From Opitutia bacterium (lineage in GTDB: Bacteria > Verrucomicrobiota > Verrucomicrobiia > Opitutales > Opitutaceae), in the NCBI GenBank assembly GCA_947472765.1, contig CANJCM010000041.1, positions 1 to 39,427 on the forward strand: a DNA stretch of 39,427 nt, in the 5' to 3' direction. The notes beneath the pieces are model-generated. The model saw nothing but the letters and a program-made list of their open reading frames with translations, did not search any database and was not told where the DNA came from. A program made the translations under genes and the position numbers. Numbering within the stretch: position 1 is the stretch's first letter; the number at the start of each line of letters is the position of its first letter. Positions 26,655 to 34,945 of the stretch are shown one piece after another.

Positions 26655-27320
26655 ATGTCCGAAGTCACGCTGCCGCGCTCGCGCCTGATCACCTTCCGCA
26701 ACGCCTTCTTCTCGGGCGTGCTGCTGTTGGCGCCGCTGATCGTGACGATCTGGGCCTTTCGTACATTCATCGATGTCGTCGGTGGACGGTTTCGTCCGCT
26801 CTACGAGGGCTATCTGCCGGTCTCGCTCCAGCAGTTGCCGTTCTTCTGGGATGTCGTCGCCACCGGCGTGGTCATCCTGCTCGTGACCCTGCTGGGCCTC
26901 TTCTCGAATTACTTTCTCGGCAAATATTTTCTGAGCGTCGGCGAGCGCGCCATCCTGCGCATCCCCGGCGTCGGCGCGGTCTACAGCTCGGTCAAGCAGG
27001 TCGTCGCCACGTTCGGCGCGCAGAATCGCAACATGTTCAGCAAGGTCGTCGTCGTGGAATTCCCGCGACCCGGCACGTGGAGCCTGGGCTTCCTCACCAA
27101 CACGAACCAGGGCGAGCCCCAGGTCGCGGCGGGGCCCGACATATGGACCGTGTTCGTGCCGACCTCGCCGAACCCCACCAGTGGATTCATGATCATGGTC
27201 CCGCGTTCCGAGGTCATCGAACTCACGATGAGTGTCGGCGACGGCATGAAGATGATCGTCTCCGGCGGCGCGGTGGTGCCGTCATGGTCCGGCGGCCGGC
27301 CGGTCGAGGTCGCGAAGTAA
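26655..27320 (+). CDS. DUF502 family membrane protein
   Basis: The 221-residue protein has two TM helices at about 13-33 (NAFFSGVLLLAPLIVTIWAF) and about 62-85 (FWDVVATGVVILLVTLLGLF). These are followed by the conserved cytosolic/periplasmic DUF502 domain with IPGVGAVYSSVKQV, FPRPGTWSLGFLTN and VPTSPNPTSGFM. The family is widespread, without an established biochemical role. Gene spacing of 31 bp to the RecO-like gene suggests a small operon. Start ATG 26655 gives the expected short N-terminus before TM1. Confidence 0.92.
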   Translation: MSEVTLPRSRLITFRNAFFSGVLLLAPLIVTIWAFRTFIDVVGGRFRPLYEGYLPVSLQQLPFFWDVVATGVVILLVTLLGLFSNYFLGKYFLSVGERAILRIPGVGAVYSSVKQVVATFGAQNRNMFSKVVVVEFPRPGTWSLGFLTNTNQGEPQVAAGPDIWTVFVPTSPNPTSGFMIMVPRSEVIELTMSVGDGMKMIVSGGAVVPSWSGGRPVEVAK

Positions 27321-27351
27321 CCGCCGGGGTTCGCCGGCTCCTTTTCTCCCG

Positions 27352-27987
27352 GTGCCCGCGCAATCGCTCGAGACGGACGCCTTCGTCCTGCTGAAGCGGC
27401 TGCCCACCGATTCGTTTCAAAGCTTCACGGTTTTCTCGCCCACCCACGGCCTGCTCGTCGTCCTGCAGCGGATCAGCAAGCCGCGCGCGGGCGGCAAGTC
27501 CGGCGCCGGAGCCAGCGTGCCGCTCGATCTCTTCGACGAGGTCTGGCTGCAGCTCGAATCTTCCAACCAGGGGCACACGTGGTTCACGCGGGAGACGCGG
27601 CTGATTGCCCGCCCCACCGACATCGGCCGCAGTTACGACGCGCTGCGGTTTGCCTCGGGCTTCGCGGCGCTGATTGTGCGCAATCCCGTGCACGAGGACA
27701 GCCGCGAGGCCGTGGCGAAACTCCTCCGCGAGTCCTTCGCGGCCTTCGCGGCCGGCCCGCGACCCGACATCGTCCACCTGAAGAGCGTGTACCGGTTTGC
27801 CCGTTACGAGGGCTATCCGCTGAAGGAGCAGTGGTTCCCGACCTTGTCGGCGGCCGATCGCGCCGAGGCCGCCGCGGTGCTCAACCAGCCGCTCGCCGGC
27901 CAGACCGCCACGGTCGAGGCGGTGGTGCGACTGCAGCGCCGGCTCGACGACTACCTCCGCGGCCACACCGAGTTCCTGCTCGATTGA
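27352..27987 (+). CDS. recO: RecO-like DNA repair protein
   Basis: The 211-residue protein starts at GTG 27352. The N-terminus (LETDAFVLLKRLPTDSFQSF, TVFSPTHGLLVVLQRISKP) matches the OB-fold pattern of RecO, in which a strand, an S..F..FS..HG motif and a basic loop occur in this order. The C-terminal helical part lacks the usual zinc cysteines. RecO helps load RecA onto SSB-covered DNA in the RecFOR pathway. The protein is divergent and shorter than E. coli RecO (242), so the call rests mainly on the first 80 residues. It sits upstream of a helicase/nuclease gene, a compatible repair context. An alternative is an uncharacterised Verrucomicrobiota OB-fold protein. Confidence 0.65.
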   Translation: MPAQSLETDAFVLLKRLPTDSFQSFTVFSPTHGLLVVLQRISKPRAGGKSGAGASVPLDLFDEVWLQLESSNQGHTWFTRETRLIARPTDIGRSYDALRFASGFAALIVRNPVHEDSREAVAKLLRESFAAFAAGPRPDIVHLKSVYRFARYEGYPLKEQWFPTLSAADRAEAAAVLNQPLAGQTATVEAVVRLQRRLDDYLRGHTEFLLD

Positions 27988-28078
27988 ACGGCGCGGGCGG
28001 AAAAATTTGCGCCGCGGCCACACCGCGCTTGTTTCCCCGGTCACCTCGCTCCTGAATTTCGAAATCGACGGTGCTGGC

Positions 28079-28154
28079 GTGGCCCTGCCCGTGAAGGCAG
28101 GGACTTCGAGAACGCTACGCATTATGTCGTCCCGCTGCTCACGCAGCGGGCTAC
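28079..28154. repeat. 76-bp two-hairpin REP-like element, copy D, with outer inverted repeats
   Basis: GTGG at 28079 is followed by CCCTGCCC, GTGA, AGGCAGGG (one mismatch). The second hairpin is CCCGCTGC, TCAC, GCAGCGGG (28131-28150), then CTAC: 76 bp exactly. The flanks (left TGAATTTCGAAATCGAC, right reverse complement TGGATTCCGAAGTCGAC) match at 14 of 17, the same outer arms as copy B. It fills most of the 210-bp gap before the helicase gene. Confidence 0.85.
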
Positions 28155-28197
28155 GAGGTCGACTTCGGAATCCAAGTCGGATGTCACTTTCCGCCGC

Positions 28198-31100
28198 ATG
28201 CAGTTTGATCTGGAGCGCCGCACCGCGGCCCTGAGCGTTGGCGAATTCGCCGACTTCTCGCTCGGCCCGCGCGACGCCGTCGGCGGACCGCAGGGGCTGT
28301 GGCGCGCCCAGCTCGGCACGCACTGGCACAACGAACTCCAGAGCCGCGCCACCGCCGACCACGGTCCGGACGCCACCTTCGAGCTGCCGATCACCGGCCG
28401 CGTGGTGCACCGCGGCTGGACCCTCACGCTGACGGGACGGATCGATCAAATCATCCGCCGCGGCCCCGCGGTCACGCTGCGCGAAATCAAGACCGTCACC
28501 CGCGCACTCCCCGCGGACGAAACGGAACTGCGCCGCGACTACCCCGGCTACCTCGCCCAGCTCGCCACCTACGCCGCGCTCACCCGCCTCGGCCTCACCC
28601 AACCCTCACGTCACGTAATACGTGACGAGTCGCCGCCCGCACCGGGTAGCCCGCGGCGTGAGCTGCGGGACGAAATCGGAACGAGTAACGTACCGGTCCC
28701 TGCCCCCACGGGCAGGGCCACTTCCACCCCGCCCGCCAAGTTTGCACGTAACGTAATACGTGACGAACCCGCCGCGGCGCCGCCGGAGATTCTCCGTGCG
28801 GAACTGGTCTTCGTGGAGGTCGACTCCGGGCTCGCGCAGACGGTGACGCTGACGTCGGCGGACGATTTTTATTTTCGCACGCAGCTCGAGCGGGTCGCCG
28901 AGTTTCTCGATCTTCGACTGCGTGCGCGCGAGCGACTCCGGAACCTGCGTTATCGGCCCGCCTTCGCCGTTCCGCGTCCCGGTCAGGAAATGACGCAGGT
29001 GGAACTCACCGCCCTGTTCCAGCAGCATCCGCTCGTGCTGTTCGAGGCACCGACCGGCTTCGGCAAGACGGGCGTCCTGCTCGAGTTCGCGCTCGGTCAG
29101 CTCCGCTCGGGTCACTTCGACCGCGTGCTGTACCTCACGAGCAAGTCGACCGGGCAGCTTCAGGTGGTGCGCACCTTGTCGGCCATGACGGTGGCGGCGG
29201 TCGAGCCAGCGCAAGATCTGACGTCGAAGGTCAAAGGCTCGGAGATACCGAACCCGGTTCCACCCAAATTCAGCGTGACGCCGGCGCCGCCGGTCGCCGC
29301 CCCCGCGGTCACCGCCTGGCAGGTGCGGGCGAAGACCGAGCATTGCGTCAACACCACCTTTCACTGCGTGCGTGATTCGTGCTCGTATCTGGACGGCGCC
29401 GCGGAACGGTGGCCGCAGAGCGGACTGGCGCGCTTCTACCTCGACGAGCGGCAGGCACGCGACGTCGAGACGCTGCGCGCCGCCGGCCGCCACGCGAAGA
29501 TTTGCCCGTACGAAATCACGCGGGCCGCCCTCGCGTTCAACGACGTGTGGATCGGCGACTACAACTACGTCTTCGCCCCACGGAATCGCGGCCTGTTCTT
29601 CGAGCAGCCCGGCTTTGCGGCCGCGCGCACGCTGCTGCTCGTCGACGAGGCGCACAATCTGCCCTCGCGAGTGGCGGACGCGTATTCCCACGCAATTACC
29701 TACGAGGAAACGCTGGCCACGCGCTCCGAGCTGAATCGGATTCGTCCGCCCGCCGCCCTGGTGACGGCCTGGGATCATTGGTGTCATGGTCTGCAACACC
29801 TGCACCGCTGCGACGCATTGTCCGCGGCGGAAGAGGATGATCTTCGCCACCTGCTCGAGACCCTGGCGAAACTCATTCCCACCCTGTCGCTGGATCTCGC
29901 GGCGCTCGGGCCCGACGTGGCGGACACGCTGTGGAAGATTCCCTCGCTCTGGGAGGACCTCTCCTCGACCGAGCTGCCGCGGCTCTGGTGGTGTCCGCGC
30001 GATGGCGAACTCGCGCTCACGTGTCTCGATGCCGCCAGCGCGATTGGCGCCACGCTCCGCGAGTTCGGGGGCGTCGTCCTCGCGAGTGCGACGCTCACGC
30101 CGGTGGATGGATTCACCGCGACATGCGGACTCGACGATTCGACCGCGCGTTCGCCGCAGACGGTGTTGCCCGAGGTTCGCTCGATCGGCGAGCTGCCGCT
30201 CCCTGCCAACAGCGACCGGACGCCAGCCGTCGATCCGACCGCCAAACTCGGCACGCTGAACAAGCGCGAGACGAAGAAGCTACTGCGCCAGTTGACGAGT
30301 GCCGCGGAACTCCTGCGCGTCGAGGAAGTGCGAGCCGCGGCGCAGCCGGCGCTACTTCGGGCCCATACGCCCTGGCGCGATGGCGCCTATGTGATCGGCA
30401 TCGACACCCGCGTCGACACGACCTTCCAGCACCGGTCGCACCATTACACGACGACCGCCGCCACCATCGCCGCCCTCCACGCCGCCGCCCAATCGGCGAG
30501 CGCGCAACATTCAACTCTCAACTCTCAACCCTCAACTCTCAACCAACTCAGCGCTCAACCCTCAGCTCTCAACCCGCCCAACTCTCAGCTCTCAACTCTC
30601 AACCCGCCCACCCCTCAACCCTCAACTCTCAACCAGTCTCCCCCCTCAGCTCTCAACTCGAGCTCGGGCACAAGCCCGAGCTCGATCGCCATCTTCTTCC
30701 CCAGCTATGCCTACGCCGAGGCGATTGCGCGGGAACTCGCCTCCATCGCGCCCTCGGTCCCGGTTTCACTGCAGCCCAAGCTCCGCGATCTCGCCGCACA
30801 GGCGACGTGGGTGGAGAACTCGCTGCGCCAGGGCGGGGCGATGTTCCTCGTCCTGGGTTCCAGTTTTGCCGAGAGCATCGATCTGTTGGGCGGCCGGGTC
30901 TCGCATGCGATGGTCGTCGGGCCGGCGCTGCCCGAGGTGAACGCGGTGCAACGCGCGCGCCTGGCGGAGGCGACGCGCCAGGGTCTCGGGCGCGAAGCGG
31001 CGTTTCGCCGGGTTTATCAGGCTCCCGGGATGACCAAGGTGAATCAGGCGCTCGGCCGCCTTGTCCGCAGTCCCGGGCAACGCGCCCGCGTGTTGCTGCA

Positions 31101-31209
31101 TTGCCGGCGGTTCCTCGATTCGAGTTACGCGGAGCTGCTGGCGTCGGAATATCGCGGCGGGACACCGATTGCGACCGACGAGGCGCTTGAAAGCTGGCTC
31201 CGCGGGTAA
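28198..31209 (+). CDS. XPD/DinG-type iron-sulfur helicase with N-terminal PD-(D/E)XK nuclease-like domain
   Basis: The 1003-residue protein has two parts. The N-terminus (about 1-125) has the PD-(D/E)XK pattern: TGRIDQI (Asp about 83), LREIKTVTR (Glu/Lys about 97-99) and YLAQLATYAAL, as in Cas4/RecB-type nucleases. From about 265 on comes a superfamily 2 helicase. It has Walker A FEAPTGFGKTG (282-292), four cysteines at 383, 390, 395 and 436 placed like the Fe-S cluster of XPD/DinG, DEAH at 483-486, and a second RecA-like domain with IAIFFPSYAYAEAIA and a terminal QALGRLVRSPGQRARV (motif VI-like). It probably unwinds and perhaps cuts DNA in repair. Two low-complexity in-frame insertions interrupt it: a REP-type element at 28607-28766 and a simple repeat at 30508-30684. 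Both fall in likely linker positions, so the gene may still be functional. Confidence 0.9.
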   Translation: MQFDLERRTAALSVGEFADFSLGPRDAVGGPQGLWRAQLGTHWHNELQSRATADHGPDATFELPITGRVVHRGWTLTLTGRIDQIIRRGPAVTLREIKTVTRALPADETELRRDYPGYLAQLATYAALTRLGLTQPSRHVIRDESPPAPGSPRRELRDEIGTSNVPVPAPTGRATSTPPAKFARNVIRDEPAAAPPEILRAELVFVEVDSGLAQTVTLTSADDFYFRTQLERVAEFLDLRLRARERLRNLRYRPAFAVPRPGQEMTQVELTALFQQHPLVLFEAPTGFGKTGVLLEFALGQLRSGHFDRVLYLTSKSTGQLQVVRTLSAMTVAAVEPAQDLTSKVKGSEIPNPVPPKFSVTPAPPVAAPAVTAWQVRAKTEHCVNTTFHCVRDSCSYLDGAAERWPQSGLARFYLDERQARDVETLRAAGRHAKICPYEITRAALAFNDVWIGDYNYVFAPRNRGLFFEQPGFAAARTLLLVDEAHNLPSRVADAYSHAITYEETLATRSELNRIRPPAALVTAWDHWCHGLQHLHRCDALSAAEEDDLRHLLETLAKLIPTLSLDLAALGPDVADTLWKIPSLWEDLSSTELPRLWWCPRDGELALTCLDAASAIGATLREFGGVVLASATLTPVDGFTATCGLDDSTARSPQTVLPEVRSIGELPLPANSDRTPAVDPTAKLGTLNKRETKKLLRQLTSAAELLRVEEVRAAAQPALLRAHTPWRDGAYVIGIDTRVDTTFQHRSHHYTTTAATIAALHAAAQSASAQHSTLNSQPSTLNQLSAQPSALNPPNSQLSTLNPPTPQPSTLNQSPPSALNSSSGTSPSSIAIFFPSYAYAEAIARELASIAPSVPVSLQPKLRDLAAQATWVENSLRQGGAMFLVLGSSFAESIDLLGGRVSHAMVVGPALPEVNAVQRARLAEATRQGLGREAAFRRVYQAPGMTKVNQALGRLVRSPGQRARVLLHCRRFLDSSYAELLASEYRGGTPIATDEALESWLRG
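28607..28766. repeat. REP-like element copy E inserted in frame in the helicase gene
   Basis: The 76-bp core 28646-28721 has GTAG, stem CCCGCGGC, loop GTGA, stem GCTGCGGG (one G-U pair). The second hairpin is CCCTGCCC, CCAC, GGGCAGGG, then CCAC. It is flanked by direct 22-bp repeats (28607-28628 and 28745-28766, 21 of 22 identical), each containing the palindrome CACGTAATACGTG or a one-base variant. The period is 138 bp, which is 46 codons, so the frame is kept. Confidence 0.85.
30508..30684. repeat. CTCAACTCTCAACC-type simple repeat plus 11-bp hairpin inside the helicase gene
   Basis: From 30508 to 30658 the DNA is a degenerate repeat of CTCAACTCT / CTCAACC units, encoding a Ser/Thr/Leu/Asn/Gln/Pro linker (STLNSQPSTLN pattern). 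It is followed at 30659-30684 by a perfect hairpin: stem CGAGCTCGGGC, loop ACAA, complementary stem. The whole is in frame between the two helicase halves. Confidence 0.9.
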
Positions 31210-31224
31210 ACAGAACCCGTTTCC

Positions 31225-31294
31225 TGGAGGGCGGGTGCCTCACCCCCGGAACGGTTCACTTTCTGCACGTGGCCGGTGGGGCACCGGCCCTCCA
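31225..31294. repeat. Paired hairpins of a second dispersed type (TGGAGGGC...)
   Basis: TGGAGGGCGGGTG, CCT, CACCC (31225-31245) is followed by an inverted partner: stem GGCCGGTG, loop GGG, stem CACCGGCC, then CTCCA (31271-31294). The arms face each other as in the 76-bp elements but have different sequences. It lies after the helicase stop and before the CAP-domain gene. Confidence 0.65.
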
Positions 31295-31383
31295 TGGGAC
31301 GCACTTCGGATCGCTACCAAGTGGTTCGCGAGTTTCGGGTCTCTTCACCTTGCGGAACCTCGTCCGACCCGTTTGCTCGTGTC

Positions 31384-34215
31384 GTGTTCAATCGTTCGCG
31401 GCTCGCCGGCCTTTTCCTGCTTCTCTCCGCGTCACTGACGGCGCAGCCCGTGGCTCCCACCGCGGAGCAGCTCACCCTCCTGCGCGCGGGCGAACTCCAG
31501 GAGCCGCCGCGCGCCGCGGCCTCCACCCCGTTCACCGTCGAGACGACCTCCCGGGAGGCGGTCCGGCAGTTCTACCGCACAATCTATCCTTCGTCGGCCA
31601 ATGTGCCGATGGGCTGGACCGGCAGTTACGCGGTCAATGGCGCCGGTGACACCTCGTCAGCCTACAAGGAGGCCGTGCTCCGCCGGATTAATTTCTACCG
31701 CGCCCTGGCCGGCGTGCCCGCGACGCTCACGCTCCGCTCCGACTACAGCGCCAAGGATCAGCAGGCGGCGTTGATGATGAGCGCCAACAACGACCTGAAC
31801 CACTTCCCGCCCACCTCGTGGACTTATTACACCGCGGACGGCGCCGATGCGGCCAAGAACTCCAACATCGCCATCGGCTACGCCGGAGCCGACGCGATTA
31901 CCGGTTACATGACGGATCACGGCAGCGGCAACGCCGCCGTGGGACACCGGCGCTGGCTGCTCTATCCGCAGACCAAGGAAACCGGCACGGGCGACGTTCC
32001 CGGCAACGGTTCCTCCCTGCCTCCGGCCAACGCCACCTGGACGATCACCCCGGACTTCGGCACGACGCGTCCCGCCACCCGCACCACGGCCGTCGCCTAT
32101 CCGCCGGCCGGCTACGTGCCGCACACACTCGTCTGGCCGCGCTGGTCGTTCTCCTACCCCGGCGCAAATTTCTCGGGCGCCACCGTGACCATGACCCGCA
32201 ACGGCCAGTCCATTTCCGCGGTGGTCGAACCGGTCGTCGCCAACCTGGGCGAACCGACGCTCGTCTGGGTGTACGACGGCAAGGATTCCGATTCCACCGA
32301 CTCGCACGGCCGGCCGTCAAGTGACACGGTCTACCGCGTGACCATCGCCAACGTGGGCGGCTTGTCCGGTGGCAATCAGACCTTCAGCTACGATGTCACG
32401 GTGTTCGACCCTGATGTCGCTGGCCCTGATTTTTCCGCGGTCGCGGTTTCCGGTTCGGCCGCCCCCGCCGTCGGCGCCGCCACCACCTACACCGTCGCCA
32501 AGCCCACGTTCGCCAGCCGGTTCGACTGGCGAACCCTGCCGCTGACTGCGTTTGCGAAGACCTACGACGCGGAGGCTGGGTTGGATGGCATCGCCGCCAC
32601 GACGAACAGCGATTACAGCGTGGTGCAATCGACGGTAGCGGGGGCGAGCGGCGGTTCCTCGTCGTATCATTTGGCGCACACGAGTCGCACCGACCAAATT
32701 CTCCTACTGCCCGAGACCTTTCTCGTCAGTGATACGAGCGCCGCCGTCACCTTCCGGAGTCGTCTGGGCTGGGCGAGCGACATCCAGACCGGACAAGTCG
32801 AGGTCTCGACGGATGACGGAGTCACGTGGTTCGAGGTCTATTCCCAGGCCGGCACGAACAACGCCGGCGAGTCCAGCTTCACGTCCCGCAGCACCTCGCT
32901 GGCGTCGTTTGTGAACCGCACCGTGCGGGTTCGCTTTCTTTATGCGGTGGACGCATCGGGATCGGCCTATCCGCAGTCGACGAGCGGCGTCGGCTGGTAC
33001 CTCGACAACATCACGCTGACCGGCGTGCAGAAGGCCACGCCCGGTTCGGCGACGGCGGGGACCAGCACTTCCACTTCCTTTGCCTACATCCCTGGATCTC
33101 CGGGAAGGGTCGGGCTGCAGGCGCGGGGCGTCCTCTTCGACAGCTATTCGATGGAATGGGGGCCGGTCGCGGTCGTGACCGCGGCGAATGCGGTGACGGT
33201 CACCACGCAGCCTTCAAGCCTGGCCTCCGGCGTCGCCGGCACGGCGAGCTTCACGGCCGCGGCCAGCGGCACGGCAACGTATCAGTGGCAGTACAACGGG
33301 GCCGCGCTCGCCGGCGCGACGAATGGGACGCTCGCGCTGACCAATGTGCAGCCGGCCAGCACCGGCATCTATCTCGCGCAGGTCACGAGCAGCGGGACCA
33401 CGGTCTCGAGCCGCGGCGCGATCCTGGGCCTGACCTCGGCGTCGAAGCTGGTCGGAACGGGCACGGAGTTTCCGAACATTTTTCACGCGGGCACGGGTTT
33501 CACTTACGATCAGATTCTCCTCGGTGGCACGGCGGCGTCGGTCACGGCCGATACCGGACAAATCCTCCGGATGTCGTACATCGATCTCAACGACGACGTC
33601 GTGCAGGTGGAGTTCTCCGGTGCCGGCACGCTGAGCCTGGTCCTGGATGCGGTGTCCGGTCCCGCGATTCCGCTCAAATACAACCAGGCCACCACCTACA
33701 TGAAGGGCCACGCCGGGATCGTCCTGACCGGCGCGGACGAAAGCACGAATCTCTCCGTCTTCAGTGTCGGCCGGGCGAATGCGGCGAACCAGGCGCTGTT
33801 TCGCAGCGACGTCACGTATGACGGCTTCGCCGACATCGCGTTCATCGCGATTACAAGCACCGACGGAAAGTTCGGCGGTCTGCGCACGGCGAACGCGAGC
33901 TACTTTGCCACGAAGGGCTACACCGGCGTCTACGCTCCGAACGTGGAGTTTACGGGCCCTGTGTTCGTCGGCGACATCCGCGCCGAAAACGACGCCACCC
34001 CCGTGCTCATGATTGGCTCAGGCCCGGACACGCGGATCACCGGCGGCGATCTCCTCCAGACCAATGGACGCGCCGTCCAGGTCAGCGGGCTGACCCAGTT
34101 GAATTTCAGGGCCGGCAGCAATTCCCACGGCACCCTGTTTCCCGCCCAGACCAATCGGGCGCGACTGGAACAGAACGGCACCGACGTCACGACGTCGACG
34201 GTGGTCAGTCCGTAG
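31384..34215 (+). CDS. Secreted CAP/SCP-domain protein with Ig-like domain
   Basis: GTG 31384 gives 943 residues with an immediate signal peptide (RLAGLFLLLSASLTAQ, about 6-21). An upstream in-frame GTG at 31276 lies within the hairpin repeat and is less likely. A CAP (SCP/YkwD) domain spans about 90-215: FYRALAGVPATLTL, NNDLNHFPPTSWTYYT (His about 140) and GHRRWLLYP (about 187-195), with the two His positions typical of the fold. A beta-rich middle follows (about 330-590; VRVRFLYAVDASG, GVGWYLDNITLTG), reminiscent of MAM/jelly-roll modules. An Ig-like domain lies at about 607-680 (TYQWQYNGAALAGATNGTLA). A C-terminal region of unknown type ends without a visible sorting signal. It is probably an extracellular protein; no enzyme activity can be assigned. 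Confidence 0.88.
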   Translation: MFNRSRLAGLFLLLSASLTAQPVAPTAEQLTLLRAGELQEPPRAAASTPFTVETTSREAVRQFYRTIYPSSANVPMGWTGSYAVNGAGDTSSAYKEAVLRRINFYRALAGVPATLTLRSDYSAKDQQAALMMSANNDLNHFPPTSWTYYTADGADAAKNSNIAIGYAGADAITGYMTDHGSGNAAVGHRRWLLYPQTKETGTGDVPGNGSSLPPANATWTITPDFGTTRPATRTTAVAYPPAGYVPHTLVWPRWSFSYPGANFSGATVTMTRNGQSISAVVEPVVANLGEPTLVWVYDGKDSDSTDSHGRPSSDTVYRVTIANVGGLSGGNQTFSYDVTVFDPDVAGPDFSAVAVSGSAAPAVGAATTYTVAKPTFASRFDWRTLPLTAFAKTYDAEAGLDGIAATTNSDYSVVQSTVAGASGGSSSYHLAHTSRTDQILLLPETFLVSDTSAAVTFRSRLGWASDIQTGQVEVSTDDGVTWFEVYSQAGTNNAGESSFTSRSTSLASFVNRTVRVRFLYAVDASGSAYPQSTSGVGWYLDNITLTGVQKATPGSATAGTSTSTSFAYIPGSPGRVGLQARGVLFDSYSMEWGPVAVVTAANAVTVTTQPSSLASGVAGTASFTAAASGTATYQWQYNGAALAGATNGTLALTNVQPASTGIYLAQVTSSGTTVSSRGAILGLTSASKLVGTGTEFPNIFHAGTGFTYDQILLGGTAASVTADTGQILRMSYIDLNDDVVQVEFSGAGTLSLVLDAVSGPAIPLKYNQATTYMKGHAGIVLTGADESTNLSVFSVGRANAANQALFRSDVTYDGFADIAFIAITSTDGKFGGLRTANASYFATKGYTGVYAPNVEFTGPVFVGDIRAENDATPVLMIGSGPDTRITGGDLLQTNGRAVQVSGLTQLNFRAGSNSHGTLFPAQTNRARLEQNGTDVTTSTVVSP

Positions 34216-34252
34216 AGCGGATTAGATCGAAGTGTAACCGGTAAGGCTGGGA

Positions 34253-34315
34253 GGGCGCGCACGAGGCGCGCCCCTACACGATCTTCCTTCGTAGGGGCGT
34301 GCCTCGTGCACGCCC
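34253..34315. repeat. Outward-facing hairpin pair of a third type (GTAGGGGCGTGC...)
   Basis: The first hairpin has stem GGGCGCGC, loop ACGAG, stem GCGCGCCC, then CTAC (34253-34277). After 13 bases the second has GTAG, stem GGGCGTGC, loop CTCGT, stem GCACGCCC (34291-34315). Both units read GTAG plus an 8-bp stem with CTCGT loop, on opposite strands. The pair lies between two convergent genes, where it could also stop transcription from both sides. Confidence 0.75.
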
Positions 34316-34330
34316 GTTTCTTCGCTCCAG

Positions 34331-34936
34331 CTACAGCCGCAACGTGAACACCGCGAACGTTGCCACGCCGCCGAGAATCGCGACCCAGCCCCAGCGCCGG
34401 TGTCCGGGGATGCCCCACCACATATAGTAGCCGGTCGCGATCCACACGATCATGCCGAGACACGCGAGGTCGACGACGATGCCCCAGGACTTCGCGAGCC
34501 ACCCGTCCTGACCGAAGCCGCCGCGCCCGTGCATCCCGGTGAGGAATTGGTCGAAGCGAAAGCGACGATCCTCGACGATCAGCTTCTGCCGATCGACGGC
34601 ATAGGTGACCCGGACGGTCTTCAGGAAGGAGTACGCGATGACGTAAACCGTGTTCGGATTCGCGCGGTACGCGTCGAGATTCGGCGCTTCGAGCCCCACC
34701 TCCCGCAGCACGCCACGACCGAATTCACGCAAGGCGGCGGCGTCCGTCGGCACCGCCGCAGAGAACGGCCGCTCGGATCGCGCCACCCAGAGGGGTTGTC
34801 CGTTCGCGGCGTCGCGGCGGTTGAAATATTCGTTGTGCGCAAACGGCAGCGACGAAACGCCGTACATGAGCAGCCAGGGCAGCAGGCAAAGCCCGAGATA
34901 CAGATGCAGGCGGCGGAGGAAAAGGGCCGTGGTCAT
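34331..34936 (-). CDS. PepSY-associated TM protein, second of a tandem pair
   Basis: The 201-residue protein has an N-terminal TM helix (LHLYLGLCLLPWLLMYGVSS, about 10-29) followed by a periplasmic domain of about 110 residues with PepSY-like strands (TVYVIAYSFLKTVRVTY, RQKLIVEDRRFRFDQFLTG). Two C-terminal TM helices follow (WGIVVDLACLGMIVWIATGY; WVAILGGVATFAVFTL). The W...L..HLY.GL...P...Y and YMWW motifs are typical of PepSY-TM proteins linked to iron or redox processes. It starts 9 bp after the stop of the upstream paralogue, with GAGG placed before the ATG, so translational coupling is likely. Confidence 0.85.
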   Translation of the reverse strand: MTTALFLRRLHLYLGLCLLPWLLMYGVSSLPFAHNEYFNRRDAANGQPLWVARSERPFSAAVPTDAAALREFGRGVLREVGLEAPNLDAYRANPNTVYVIAYSFLKTVRVTYAVDRQKLIVEDRRFRFDQFLTGMHGRGGFGQDGWLAKSWGIVVDLACLGMIVWIATGYYMWWGIPGHRRWGWVAILGGVATFAVFTLRL

Positions 34937-34945
34937 CGGTGGTCC

